DNA of 64,000 nucleotides from Tricholoma matsutake (GCA_026075535.2 AP026538.1:4898001-4962000); one strand, 5' to 3'; positions 21,606-33,059 are shown, numbered from the stretch's first letter. Notes: a model not told the origin generated them from the sequence alone. Program-made: numbers and translations.

Positions 21606-21774
21606 TGAGACTTATAAGAATTTCTTTAAGTCTGGAACTCGGACTTTACTTGGACAGTACTTTAAAGGTGTAAATAAAATAAATGGACAATTGATGTTGT
21701 CCAAGCAAAGTCTGAGTGTCTGAGTGTGTCTGAGCGGAGTCCATTTGGATTGGGGGGGGGAAGTGTAAAGTACT

Positions 21775-22440
21775 GGCTAGAGTCACTTGAGACAAAACAT
21801 GCATGGTTGCAACCTCAATGCCATATGACAACTGTAGGTGACCTTTGCAATGATCCTCAAACTGTGCAACCTGTATGCATTGGGTTACACAATGATTATG
21901 GTTATGGGTCGCCTTTTTGTGAATGAAGATACTTGGGATGGCATTCAAAGCGACCCTTGAACACGCTAAAATCTACTTTTGGATTACTTGGCTATTGCTC
22001 CAAGTAGTCTTACATGTCATGTGTTGGGTCAAGCATGATTGCAGTCCTGACATGATGTTTGCAATAGTGATTTCTTTAGGCCAGAATCTCTTCAGGCAGG
22101 CGAATTGAAAACCATATACACATTTGGATTATCTAGTCTCGAGTGCATCAGGCATGATCATAGGCATTATCCATCATTTGCCATGGCAAATTCTCCAGGC
22201 TAGAGTCACTTGAGACAAATCAAAAAGAAATACACATGGTTGCAGGATCAACACTCAGTGAATGCATGTGACAATACCTAGCTTTGCAATGATCCTTGAC
22301 CTCAACCTGAAGGGTCAAGCAATGATCACAATTATGGACCCAACTCTTTGGGAATGAAAGTACTTGGGACAGCATTCATGTACACAACCTGGATGATATG
22401 CATGCATTGGATCAAGCATGGTTGTGGGCAAGCGACAACA
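21775..22440. repeat. continuation of the about 420-bp tandem repeat
   Basis: Bases 21783-22020 and 22206-22435 are two diverged copies (CACTTGAGACAAA...GGTTGCA...TTTGCAATGATCCT...GATTATGG/GATCACAATTATGG...GGAATGA). Together with 19800-19978 and 22020-22205 they form at least two tandem units, one of which was split by the TIR element. No coding potential was recognised. Confidence 0.75.
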
Positions 22441-22711
22441 AGGCTCCTTCCGAGCATGGCACTCACCAAGTTCATCTCGCATAGTAAATTCTTATTCTTA
22501 CAGCCAGCAAAATGTTCATCTCCAGGGATTTTGCTTCACAGTGGAAGAGCTTGGGGAGTTGAGCACTCTCATCAAGCATTAAACTACACCCACACAGGTC
22601 ACCTGTATTGGGTCTGTGTGATCACTTTGGGTTTTTATTATGGTCTTAATGAGTGTCATCATAGCCCATTGTTCAAGCTATCCAAATATGCAAACATTTT
22701 GGTTGCACATG
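22441..22711. other. no recognisable gene
   Basis: Open plus-strand frames exist here but show no conserved motif. This sequence borders the truncated left end of the second composite element. Confidence 0.3.
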
Positions 22712-23104
22712 AGGACTTTGCTTGGACTTCTTTCGCTGAAAGTCCTGCCAAAGTAAATGTCCAGTCCGAGCTGAGTCCAAGCTGAGTCCTCGGACTGTCC
22801 AAGCATCTGAGTGGATTCCGAGTTGCTTATATAATTGACTGAAAAATCAGTGGCTACCACAGGGATTGAACCCTCATAGTCACATGATAAAGTACAATTA
22901 AGTCAGCGACATAACAGTTAGACTAAAGTATCATTACAGATAAGTAGTTATATCTCTCTATGTACCGCCCTGGCTGTGATGACAAATCAACACAGCTGTG
23001 TCATCAACAATGCTGGCAACGGTGCCACCTACTCCTTATCTCCTACCCCAATAACCAACAATGGGAATGAGCCCAAACAACAGCATTGTCATTTGGGCTC
23101 ACTT

Positions 23105-23168
23105 GTAAGTCTTTTTTTACATGATTTTTGTTGTTTTGTTTAACTAACTGAACTTTCCTTAACGATAG
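23105..23168 (+). other. intron-like cassette
   Basis: GTAAGTCTTTTTTT...TTTAACTAACTGAAC...AACGATAG, preceded by the hairpin GAGCCCAAACAAcagcatTGTCATTTGGGCTC (23069-23100). Confidence 0.65.
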
Positions 23169-23475
23169 GTTTTATCTATGTTATAACGACACCACAGCTT
23201 CAAAACCATGACAATGGCTGACACAGCCACCACCCTAAGACCCAGAACCACCGCTGCAAGCAACTGCTTGCAGGGTGGGAACGGGTACAACTGAAAACAG
23301 CAAGACAATGGCGACGCTGACTTGGCCAAATGGAACGACAATGCAATGAGGCGACTGGAGACGACTGCGACTGGGAGATGGAATGACGAGGGGACAAGTG
23401 GGAAACAACAAAAGGAAGGCAAAGCAAATGAAGAAAAGGCCCAAGAGACGTTGTTTGATGTCTCTTGGGCCGTTG

Positions 23476-23529
23476 GTAAGTTTTTTTTTCTTGTTTTTGT
23501 TACTAACAAACTTTTTAAGTATTATCTAG
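23476..23529 (+). other. intron-like cassette
   Basis: GTAAGTTTTTTTTTC...TTACTAACAAAC...TTATCTAG, preceded by the hairpin GGCCCAAGAGACgttgtttgatGTCTCTTGGGCC (23438-23471). Confidence 0.65.
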
Positions 23530-23821
23530 TACTGCTGATGACGATGACAACGACGATGATGACGAGCACTCAGAACCACTGCCACGAGCAGCTGCTCGCA
23601 GGGTGGGAATGGGTGCAACTTTGAAGCGACAAGAATGGCTACTCATGCCCACCACACAGGACACACCACCCACCTCCAGCCTCACGAGCAACTGCTCATG
23701 GGGTGGATGGTGGGTGGAATGATGACGATGGCAGGGAACAGTGACAGCACCTGCTCCAGCCCTATGAGCCACTGCTTGTAGGGTGGACAATGGGTGGAAC
23801 GACGATGATTAGGGGTCCTAG

Positions 23822-23877
23822 GTAAGTTTTTTTTTCTTTTCTCATTTCATTTTTCAATCCTAACTAACTTTTTATAG
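23822..23877 (+). other. intron-like cassette
   Basis: GTAAGTTTTTTTTTC...ATCCTAACTAAC...TTTATAG. It is nearly identical to 20937-20993, including the following GTACAAACTACTACTGGTGAC. The hairpin before it has been lost; only GGGTCCTAG remains. Confidence 0.68.
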
Positions 23878-23959
23878 GTACAAACTACTACTGGTGACGA
23901 CGACAACGATGACACCACCACCACTGCTGCTGCAAGCCCCTGCTTGCAGGGTGGAAGGT

Positions 23960-24050
23960 GAGGGGGAAGAGACAAGAGGGAAGGAGACAAGAGGGAAGGA
24001 GACAAGAGGGAAGGGAGACAAGAGGGAAGGGAGACAAGAGGGAAGGGAGA
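23960..24050 (+). repeat. 15-16 bp minisatellite (GGAGACAAGAGGGAAG)
   Basis: Five to six tandem copies of GGAGACAAGAGGGAAG lie inside composite copy 2. Copy 1 has only diverged single units at the matching place (21065-21170). Confidence 0.9.
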
Positions 24051-24644
24051 CGACAACTAGTGGGGACACCCACGACGACACCCACCCCACACCTACAAGC
24101 ATCTGCTTGTGGGGTGGTTCGGGGGGGAGAAGAATGGGGACAGGAGAGTGAGACAGCCAGGGGACGACCTGGGGAGAGACAAATGCCACCACAAGCAACA
24201 GTTGCTCATGGTGGGTGTTTTTAATTTATTTTTATTATTGATAGTTACGGCCCTGAGGGGAGGGCCTAGTATTACACATATTAATTACCCCTCGCACAGA
24301 TGCGAGGGGGTCAATTTAATAATCTATTCATGATATATAAAAAGATTAGATTTCAGTAATACATAGATATAATGTATGTGACTTTAAATGACTACTTGGC
24401 TTAAGTGGTAGAGTGTGCATGTTTGGTTGTCATGTGATTGCTAATCCAGAAGGCTGTTGGTTCAATTCCTGCTGTGCACACATCATTTTGTGAGACTTAT
24501 AAGAATTTCTGTAAGTCTGGAACTTGGACAGTACTTTAAAGGTGTAAGTAAATGCACAATTGATGTTGTCCAAGCAAAGTCCTAGGACAGTCCGAGTGTC
24601 TGAGCAGAGTCCGAGCAGAGTCCGAGTGTCCAAGCAGAGTCTGA

Positions 24645-24745
24645 GCAGAGTCCAAGTGAAGTCCTCAGACAGTCCAAGTGAAGTCCTCAGACAGTCCAAG
24701 TGAAGTCCTCAGACAGTCCAAGTGAAGTCCTCAGACAGTCCAAGT
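24645..24745 (+). repeat. 22-bp tandem repeat next to the TIR
   Basis: AGTCCAAGTGAAGTCCTCAGAC is repeated four times, followed by diverged GAGTCC/GTCCGAG words. This subterminal array is expanded here relative to copies 1 and 3. Confidence 0.9.
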
Positions 24746-24877
24746 GTCCGAGTGTGCCGAGCAGAGTCTGCTCGGACTGGGGGGGGGGAATGTAAAGTAC
24801 TGGATCTCAATCATCTTGTCTTCATCACTCTGATGATCTTGGGATCTGGTGGATTGTCAAAGGTTGTGTTCTGAGGT

Positions 24878-27700
24878 CTAGTCCTCCTGCACATTATTCT
24901 TGTCATCTTTATCCTCAACCACGGCAGTATGAGCTGCTCGAACATGTAATTTATCCCATTTTGGTTTCTTACAATCTCTCACATAGTGTCCCAGTTCATT
25001 GCAGTTGAAACAAAGCATGTTTTCTCCAACAGGTATGGTGGTGAGTCTGTCCTTATCCTGATGCGCCTGGGGTTTATCTTGATATGTCTTAGGTGTGTGT
25101 TGGTTATCGTGAACTTGGGGCTTGAAGTTTGGCCAATTATTGCTTGAGCAGTTATTTATGAAGGTTCTAGTCTTCGATCTGCTGTTGTCCTGGTTCGGTT
25201 CTGGTCTCTTCACAAATGTTACTCCAGCTCTCCATGCTTTGTCCTCATGTCGACTCTGAGTTTTTGGTGTTTCTGTAGTATGCATAGTACTTGTCAAATG
25301 TCGATTGTAGTGTTCCATGGTTTTCATAGCCGCTTCCAATGCTTTTCCTTCAGATACAAAGTCTTTGATGGTGTTTGCCTCCAGCATAAGACCATTCTCC
25401 AGCATCTTTGTGCACATTTCCCTAGGTAGACCACACAGGAAGGTGTCCATGATGTTGTATGCATCTGGGTATACAGACATATTCTGAGTGTGATCTCTGA
25501 GGATGTCATAATATCCTTGGATGCCTAGTTTGTCTGAATAGCGTGTTGGCAGTGTATGCCTCACGGGCATCTTGCATAGTGGTCAGGTGTGTAAAACGAT
25601 CATAAAGGCCAATGATCACGTCCCTGAATGTCCAATGCAACTGGGATTGGTTTACATGTCGTGAATACCATTTCTTTGCCTCACCATCCAGGAATTCAGG
25701 TATGCACAGCATATGTTCTTGATCCCTGTCATCTCCTCTGTATTGAATGGCTTGGAGCATTACAACTATGCTGATGAGCCAATTCTCCAAGTCTGAGAAC
25801 TTGGGTGATCCATGGTATTGTCCTACAGAACTAGTATCAGCTCTGTGAACCTTTGTCCCTTCAGGGATCTTGAGGCAAACAGTAAGATGTTCTCTGCATA
25901 ATCGTAGCAACCAATCATGCATTTGTGTGTGGTGGTGTTCAGATGTTGCGCATATGCCAGGTGTATGTAACCTGGCCCAATCTGCGGGTGGCATGGAGTA
26001 ACCCCTATGTAAAGGGCATTGATTGTTTGGTCGATCGGGTTCCTCCCCTCCAGGGTCAAAACCTCCTCCACCATTGGGAGGTTCGCCATCACCACCTCTG
26101 CTGCCTCCTCCATTCCCAGTTGTACCATAGGGGTTATGGTGTTGGGGTGAGTCACGCGGGATGGGGGTCGTCTTTGATTTCCATCAAGTCGGTCATCTGT
26201 CCCATCATCATCACCATCATAAGTGTTAGGTGGTCGAGTCAGTCCAGTTATCTGTGTGTAGCAGGGTCTAACATATTGATATGATGATGCCCGTTGAACA
26301 TTATTCCTTGATCATTGTATAATGAATCCCTAGTTAAATTGAGGTCCTTGTTTCTAAGGTATTGGTACGTGATTTGGTCCTCAATAGTACTTGCCATAGG
26401 AATTCATGCCCTATGAGGTACTTCAATTGTTGGTCCGGACATTTCAGAGGTTCCCCGCATGGCGGGTCAAGTAGAGTCCATGTCCTCAGTCGGTGCTGGC
26501 TGGTGAAAGGTCATTGGGGAGGGTGTCTTTTCAAATGTAACATGATGTTGTCAGGTAGCCGCATCATGATGGTGACAGTAGCTGTCATTTGATTCCCCAA
26601 CTTGCTGAGATGCATTGATACTAGCAATTGCATTCTCGACAGCAGGGTCCGCGTAAGGGTATTCTGGTTGTGTATCCTGGGGTACTCAAATATCCTTGGG
26701 TTCATGCTTAAGCTGGCATTGAGGGGCCTCGGCTCATCATTCCATGTAGTCCTCCCAGTTTGTTGCAGATGGCGTTGAAGTGATTGCATCTGTTTTCTTT
26801 GAGGCAATTCATTTCGCTATAAGAGCCCTGAATATGTCGAGGTACATATTCTTGTATACTGTCGACGATAGGTCCACCTTCTTCCTTGCGAGGGTTAGGA
26901 CCTCTACTATTTGGTTGTGCACTACATGCCTGATCCTAACATGCAGGTATTGATTTGTGAATGGGCATTCATCCCATATTAAACCTTCAGACCGGTTGAG
27001 TATGTCCATGGGGTCTTCAACTTCTATTTCCCCATCTGATGCTTCATTCTCGTCTGTGTCAAGGTGGGTTGTCTTGATAGTTGGTCATAAGTGTTCAGGT
27101 ATACAAGGTAAATGGGAGGTTGAAGTTGCACATTGTCATCCGGCTTGAGTTTCCAGAGTTTTGGGGACTTGATGTAAGGATGTGGATGCCAGCACCAGTG
27201 GGAATTGAGGATGTACCTCCCTTTGGGGTTCTGGAGTGAAGGGGTTCAGCATACCAGATGCGTGCCAGTCGCTCACTCATTGTTGGGATCCCTGTGGCCT
27301 TGGTACTTGCATAGTGGGTCTGGTTGGCACTGGTATTGTTGACACAGGTGTATGCATTGTTGATTTCAATCTGGGTTTGGTTGCCTTTGCCTTTAGAGAG
27401 TCCACTCTGGGACTCTCATCTACCCTTGATCCTCCTACTATGGTCTGTTCAGGTTGTCAAGGTGGTTTTTGAGGAGTAGAGGGTGGTTGTACCCCATCGG
27501 CTTGTGTTGACATTTGTTGTATAGTGGTCGCAGTTGTCATTCTCATCATTGCATCACTATGTTTATTGTCTAAAGGGTTAATAAAATTCTGTTTATTTAT
27601 GTTGGTAAGCTCATAGCTTCCAAATAGCTGTTAAGCTCAAAAAAATGTAACAGTTAGCTACTAGTTTTAGAGTACTCAGGACTTACGTTGTAACCAACAG
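24878..27700 (-). pseudogene. Ty3/gypsy gag remnant with zinc knuckle
   Basis: Read leftwards, the gag core gives KFSDLENWLISIVVMLQA, EFLDGEAKKWYSRHV, then after a frame change YSDKLGIQGYYDILRDHTQN, GLPREMCTKMLENGL and finally a CCHC zinc knuckle CFNCNELGHYVRDC at about 25015-24975. This order matches basidiomycete gypsy gag. The upstream part (27000-26150) has helical, less conserved sequence, and a short intron (minus-strand GTAAGTCC at about 27687 to AACAG at about 27627) may lie near the start. No protease or polymerase follows: the gag abuts the composite element at 24801. The only clear break in the core is the frame change near 25550. Confidence 0.78.
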
Positions 27701-28900
27701 AGCAGAATCCAGTATATTTGGAAGCTATGTTGTGTATGTTGTAAGTAAAGAAGTAATGATCTAAACAAGTATCAACATGGTAATATTAGAGTCCCTGGGT
27801 TATGTAATATGTAATGGGGTGCCCATTACACAGGGACAGACTTGAAGGTCCTTTGATTTCTTCTTCTAACTCAGTAAGATCAATTATAGAAGTTGAGCTG
27901 CTCATAGATTTTATGATAATTGGCAGGTGAGGAGATGATGGAAATTTGTTCAATATACATGTTCAGTGGGTTCCAGGGGTAAGGAGCATTTTTGTAGGCC
28001 TCTGCGCCTCCTCAATATCCATTTTGTCACCATCACCACTCTCGGCATCATCCAAAAATTCTTCTCACTCTGGTCATTTATGCCATTTGTGGCTGGGTGC
28101 TAGAGTTCTAGCAGAGGCCTGGTCATAGACAGTCCCAGCATGAATAGGGGATTTTGCCTCATGCTGCTTCCTCTTGATCTTCATCTTTGTCAACAAGCAG
28201 CACAGGTAAGCACTTCGCACACCCTCTTCAGTCTCTTCTCACATTCCGGGGTAGTTGCTTATTAGGCCTTGCCTTGGAGCTTCACTCTTTCTCTTATAAA
28301 CAACTTTCCTTTCTTTCACAGTTGAATCTTTACAGTGAGCAGCCACATGGCTGTTTAGATAATTGACTTTTACTCACAGAATCCTTAGGTGTTATCATGC
28401 ATTTCAAGCACTCAGCCTCTTTTTTGTGATGGAAATTTGTTCAATATGCATGTTTAAATAATCTCCAAAAGAGCAACTCAGATACAAGCTGATTTGCTTT
28501 GTTATGTAATGATAGGCACAGGATTGCATAATCGATTTTGAAATCCTTTCAACAAAGGTGCTCAACAGTCATAAATATGGAGTCAGGTTGCATTGATTTC
28601 TCATTCCTCTCATATTATCGCCATGGATTTGATGTACACTGCTCATCTGTATTATGCCAATCATGACAACATAGATCTGCCCACCGTAGAACATGTGATG
28701 CATTCTCCTGGAGTCTTGAGGCTGGATTACCTGCTGGTGTAATGGACTCAAGGCCTTACCATTGCATGCATTTTAATGTCAGTGTTCACTTTTGTTTATC
28801 TCAATACTGGGGTCTAAATATCTTCTATACCATCCAGGACTTGATGGCCCTATGTTATGCCTCTCTTTTGCCTTCTTGACCCAAACATGGCTATATGGAG
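27701..28900. other. degenerate sequence without a recognised gene
   Basis: Minus-strand fragments include an acidic stretch (DDAESGDGDKMDIEEAQ, about 28055-28005) and a Cys-containing scrap (ECLKCMITPKDS, about 28410). Neither could be assigned. The sequence GATGGAAATTTGTTCAATATRCATGTT occurs at 27937 and again at 28428, so part of it is duplicated. Confidence 0.35.
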
Positions 28901-30060
28901 GATGGCCACCTCCAACCTCCCCTCCACCCCCACTGTATGTAACTATTTTCTATCTTCATGTTAATTTGATGTAGCTGTTCATAGCATGCTGTTCACCAAT
29001 GGCAGCACACATCATCATGCTTGCTGAATGAGAACAGGTTGCAGTGTGCAAGCTCATGTATCTGTTGCCTGTGGCCCTTTAGGAACTTCAGCATCCCAGT
29101 GTTGTTCGACTCCACACATGCCAGCATTATGGGCAGGTCATCATGAGTGCCAATCTTTACTTGATAGCTTGTGGGCCTGTGCTCATCTGCTGCCACAGTC
29201 GACCCTCATGGCGATGATGGGTAATGGTTTGGAGGCAGCATTAATTGTTCAATTGCTGGAGCTACAGTTATACAGGTAGACAATTACAAAACTACAACCC
29301 CTGCTTTGAGAGGAAGCATATGAATATCAAATCAAGTCATCTATATCATTGTGTGACACAGAAACTGCTAAGCTCTGTGCACCACTGGTAAAGGCACCGG
29401 CCACTCCACCTTCTCTTTATGCACTCGAAGATCCATCCTTTCCCCATAACTGAGCGAATTGTACCATGCCAAATTGTAGAAACTCTTCAGATAGAGCTTT
29501 GGTGGTGGTCATTGGATGGCTCCAGGATCCTGACCCCCACAACTGGTTTGGCTCTGTTGGGGTTGAACAGGTTGGGTTGAAGAGTTTGAATTGAATCAAT
29601 GAGCTGCATCATATCAGTGGTGTCCTTCCTCCTCCAATCGAAATAATGGACATGCATGACATGATGGCCATTCTCATTGCCACTTTCCTAAGAGCTCATG
29701 CCATCCTTACCCATCTAATTTAGTATGTGGTAGATGCATTGCCAGACCTCAACATTTGCATCACCCAACTCTCTGAGAAGGAGGATAAGTGCTGCAACTG
29801 AACCTTTCCTAAGTGTGAGTTCACCCTTTTTTCCTTCGAAATGACTCCATATTCTCTCTCTGCACGCTCATATGCTTCTTGATGAGTTTCCATAATCCCA
29901 TCCTCCCTGCCCTTCTCTCTGGGTTAAACTGATTTCCAGATGTCCATGAGCTGGTGCAAGACATTATGGACCAGAGTTTCAAATGAGGGGTGAGACCTGT
30001 CCCTTGGATATTTCTGCCAGTCCCTCTCAGCCTTGGTGTGAGCATCAGTAGCCAACAATG
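28900..30060 (-). pseudogene. unidentified degenerate coding remnant
   Basis: Minus-strand frames give coherent, helix-rich blocks in order: SHPSFETLVHNVLHQLMDIW (about 30005-29945), METHQEAYERAEREYGVI (about 29895-29845), GSGSWSHPMTTTKALSEEFL (about 29540-29480), QFAQLWGKDG, and further left KIGTHDDLPIMLACVESNN (about 29155-29100). Interrupting stops and short intron-like gaps suggest an old gene or element protein. I do not recognise the family. The hAT end fragment at 30062-30239 interrupts its upstream side. Confidence 0.4.
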
Positions 30061-30061
30061 T

Positions 30062-30239
30062 GATGGCCTTGCGGTTGCAACTGGTTTGAACAGTTCAACA
30101 TAAATATACAATATGTCAAACCACAACTGACCTTGTACCAAAATAAGGGCAACCACAACTGCAAAAAGACCAGACCATGGTTTAGTCCAGTTCAGTTCTG
30201 GTTTTTTTCTGGTTTGATGAACCGGACCTTCAAACACTA
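30062..30239. mobile_element. hAT-like element, one terminus preserved
   Basis: The right end reads ACCGGACCTTCAAACACTA (ending 30239), the complement of TAGTGTTTGAAGGTCCGGT. This matches the termini of the hAT-type elements at 205-733 and 42915-45964. Interior words (GGTTTGAACAGTTC, AACTGGTTT, CCAGTTCAGTTC) also match. No matching left terminus or 8-bp duplication was found, so this is a truncated copy. Confidence 0.65.
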
Positions 30240-32185
30240 CAGTGAATGTGGGGCTTCCCAGGCCTCCCAGCAATATGCTCTGTCATAAGTACTTGTATCG
30301 CTGACTTGCGATCCTGAGTAATGTGAGCCTTTGCTTTTCCAGCCACTCCTAGATACACCTAGGCTATTCCATGACAGGTGGTAGATCCTTGACCCAAATA
30401 ATAATAATACCTTGTATGGTGAAGATAACTTCCTCAGCTGCAGTGCCATCATCCAATTGTTTTAGTATTTGCCAAGATATTGGGTTTGTTAGCTGCTCTA
30501 TCTTGTTCTGGTCCCAGAAAGTGCATTCTTCCTGCTTTGGAATGGGTGTTAGTTCTGCTGCTCTCACTGCTCACTGTGGTCTCACCACTTTCTTTGACCA
30601 GACTTGCCAGGCAGTTGTCATATTGATCCCCCAATGACTCCACCATACTCTGCTCTAGCACATTGCCTGTCCTGAGATGAATTGGATCCAAAGCCACTGT
30701 TGATCCACTGAAGACTTACATGCCTCATTCATTTCATATGCTCCATTCATGTGTGGGCAGTTTGGAATCAATGTCTAAAATCTTTGGGAAGTGCTAATAT
30801 CATTTTTTCATGCACTTTTCTTGCTAACCTGCAGTGCTGTGTGCCCTGTTCTGATGGTGTCCCTGTGCCTGCACCATTGCTTTGCTCCTGACATGAGGAT
30901 GTACTTTTGATAGTAAATTAATGATGTCAGAATCAAGACATCATCTGCTGTTTGCCTTTGTTGGTCCTGGATGCACCTTCCAATCCTGCTTCATTTTCTC
31001 TTTTCAGGAATCTTGTCTCTATCACTGCCTTGAGGATCCTGTCCTCTTGGTTTTGCTTACACAGTATAAGGGTGTGAAGACCGATTCCCCATCTGGAATT
31101 CTGATTGTTTTCTGCCACCACCTTGCATCACAGCCCACCTCCTATCAGCAGCACTGCCTAGAGATAAAATTCTCTCATTTCCAATTCAATGAAACAGTTT
31201 CAGGATATTTGCCTTGGAGGCTGGTTTGCAAATTATCGCAGCCTCGGAAACTCCAATCATCTCCAGCCCTTAGTATTTAAGCTAGCTACTTTTGTCTTGT
31301 ATCAGACAGTTTGTAAATCAACAAAGTCACCCACTTAATTCCAACCCAGTTACACTCCAAATATTCTCCTAAGTCTATCTCAAACTTTAGCTCATCCTCT
31401 CTGGAAAACCTCTGGACCTCTGATCATCCTCCTTACCCTTGTCTTGAAATTAGGACACTTGATGAGGAGAAGGGTGCAACGTCTTATAAGTTGAAGCCAA
31501 GTCCTTTCTGTCCCCTCACATTTGGTATGGCACATCAAGTGAACCTTGCCCCAGAATCCCATCAGGTTCCCTTCCCTGTTTGATCCTTCTCTTATCAACC
31601 TCTACTGCCCAGCTATGACCAGAAATCCGATGACTTCCTTCATTCAGCTCAGAACTTAACAAAGGGCAACCTTAGAAGCCACTTAATTAATGGACTAGCA
31701 AAAGGAAATCTGAAGTTAAGATGATGGTACATATTACAGGGAGTGGAGGCACACCTAGCAAAGGGAAATCTGAAGATAAAACACTCTAGATAATGTGTGG
31801 GGGAAATGCAAAGCATGTTTTCCCAGGCCAATTGTTGAAAGAACATACATTGATGATGAATCGGGTCACGTTCATATGAAGAAAAGGCCAAAGTAGATTA
31901 ATACATTTTTGTATTTGGTAATGTACCTTTTCCATTGCAACACTGATGTGACTAAGGTATGACATGGGTATGGGTAAACCCATGATAATATGGTGATTGT
32001 GGTCACAGGTATGCTCGGATATGGATACAGGTTTGGATTTCTGTACCCGAGGCAACACTGTACCCTTATCCACAGGTTTATGGGTACCAACAGCCAGTCA
32101 TGTGCCTGATCATATGATGTTGTTGATTGCAACAACAACATGATCAATGACAACATCAGCAGCAACAATGACTATGGCCATGGCC
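30240..32185. other. mostly unrecognised sequence
   Basis: Minus-strand scraps (for example MHFLGPEQDRAANKPNIL, about 30525-30470) could continue the unknown coding remnant to the left. Bases 31670-31800 contain an inverted duplication of GCAAAGGGAAATCTGAAG. Bases 31950-32090 carry TATGGGTAAACCCATG-type repeats. No gene was identified. Confidence 0.35.
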
Positions 32186-32190
32186 ACCAC

Positions 32191-32775
32191 CCCCTCCCTC
32201 GCTCCAAATGTGAGTGGAGGGGTTCTTGGCTCTGTTCTGGGTGGTGGAAACAATGACAACAACCCCTCCCTCACATCAAATGCAAGCTGGAGGGGGATAT
32301 CTTCTGGTTTGTGGGCAATGACAATGACAATGACCCCTTCCTCATGTGTAACATGAGTTGGAGGGGGCTATCTTTTGGCTCTGGGCAACAACAATGATGA
32401 CCCCACCACCACCACCCCCTCCCTTGTTGCAAACATGAGCGGGGGGTTCTGTTGTTCTTTTCTGGGCAATGCCGGCCAACACCACCCCTCCGTCGCCTCA
32501 AACGTGAGTGGGGGGCTTGTCTCATCCACAAATGGCCACCACCACCCCTCTGTGGCCTCAACCGTGAGGAGAGCCCTCCTCTCGCCCACAACCACCCACC
32601 ACCACCCCTCCCTCGCTCCAAAAGCAAGCAGAGGGGTCCTGTGTATTGTTCTCGTTGACAGTGACCGCCATCACCCCCTCCCTTGCTGCAAATACGAGTG
32701 GGGGGGTCTTTTGTTTTGTTTTCATTGACACCAACTGTGCCAACCCCTCCCTGGCTCCAAATTTGAGCAGAGGCA
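32191..32775. repeat. nine-unit hairpin array (CCCCTCCCTCGCTCCAAA...GAG-GGAGGGG)
   Basis: Hairpin units begin at about 32191, 32263, 32333, 32415, 32484, 32544, 32604, 32673 and 32743, a spacing of 60-82 bp. Each has a pyrimidine arm (ACCCCTCCCTCGC), a CAAA-containing loop and a purine arm (GAGTGGAGGGG). Spacers share a loose theme (TTCTGGGCAA/TGACAACAACA). Arms vary between units yet stay mostly complementary. The array ends where the TIR AGTACTTTACAC begins at 32775. Confidence 0.85.
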
Positions 32776-33059
32776 GTACTTTACACTCCCCCCCCCAATC
32801 TGAGCAGAGTCCGCTTGGACACACTTGGACACACGGACTGTCCTCGGACTTCACTCGGACTCTGCTTGGACACACATTCGGCAAACTCTCACAGACCTCA
32901 TCATCTGCCAAGTGATGCCAAATATGATGGCATGTGAACATCAGCCACATGCTGACTCAAGCTTGTGTTGAACAACTTGTCGTCATGCATACATGCCATT
33001 CATCTAACAGTCCCCCTAGGCCTCTGCCTGCTGCCAATGTTGCTGCCAGTGCTGCTGCT

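Larger units (their letters stand above)
19979..21774 (+). mobile_element. composite non-autonomous TIR element with target duplication (copy 1)
   Basis: This 1.8-kb element has ends AGGTCTTTACACTCCCCCCC (left) and GTGTAAAGTACT after a G-run (right), followed inward by CGAGCGGACTCTGCTCGG-type repeats. GGCTAGAG is duplicated at 19971-19978 and 21775-21782. The related tandem-repeat copy at 22198-22205 is an unoccupied site. Inside, in order: minus-strand tRNA-like SINE (20165-20265), CAC microsatellite, hairpin plus intron-like cassette twice (20530-20595, 20937-20993), GAGCA-type motifs (20690-21300), a CCCCTCG...GAGGGG hairpin (21356-21430), and plus-strand tRNA-like SINE (21505-21600). No transposase is present. 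The target duplication could be 8 bp (hAT/KDZ-like) or up to 11 bp with two mismatches (MULE-like). Confidence 0.85.
22712..24801 (+). mobile_element. composite TIR element, copy 2 (left end truncated)
   Basis: From GAGGACTTTGCTTGGAC onward it follows copy 1: minus-strand tRNA-like SINE (22845-22935), then three hairpin/intron-like cassettes (23105-23168, 23476-23529, 23822-23877), GAGCA-type motifs (23255, 23585, 23690, 23935, 24095), a GAGGGG hairpin, plus-strand SINE (24395-24480), and a right end with a G-run and GTGTAAAGTACT at 24801. The first about 60 bp with the left TIR are missing. It has one more cassette than copy 1. Confidence 0.8.

Noticed and set aside
32191..32775. Regularly spaced repeats reminiscent of a CRISPR array
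   Set aside because: The repeats are diverged, spacers are related to each other, the genome is eukaryotic with introns, and no cas-like gene is present. A hairpin satellite explains the pattern.
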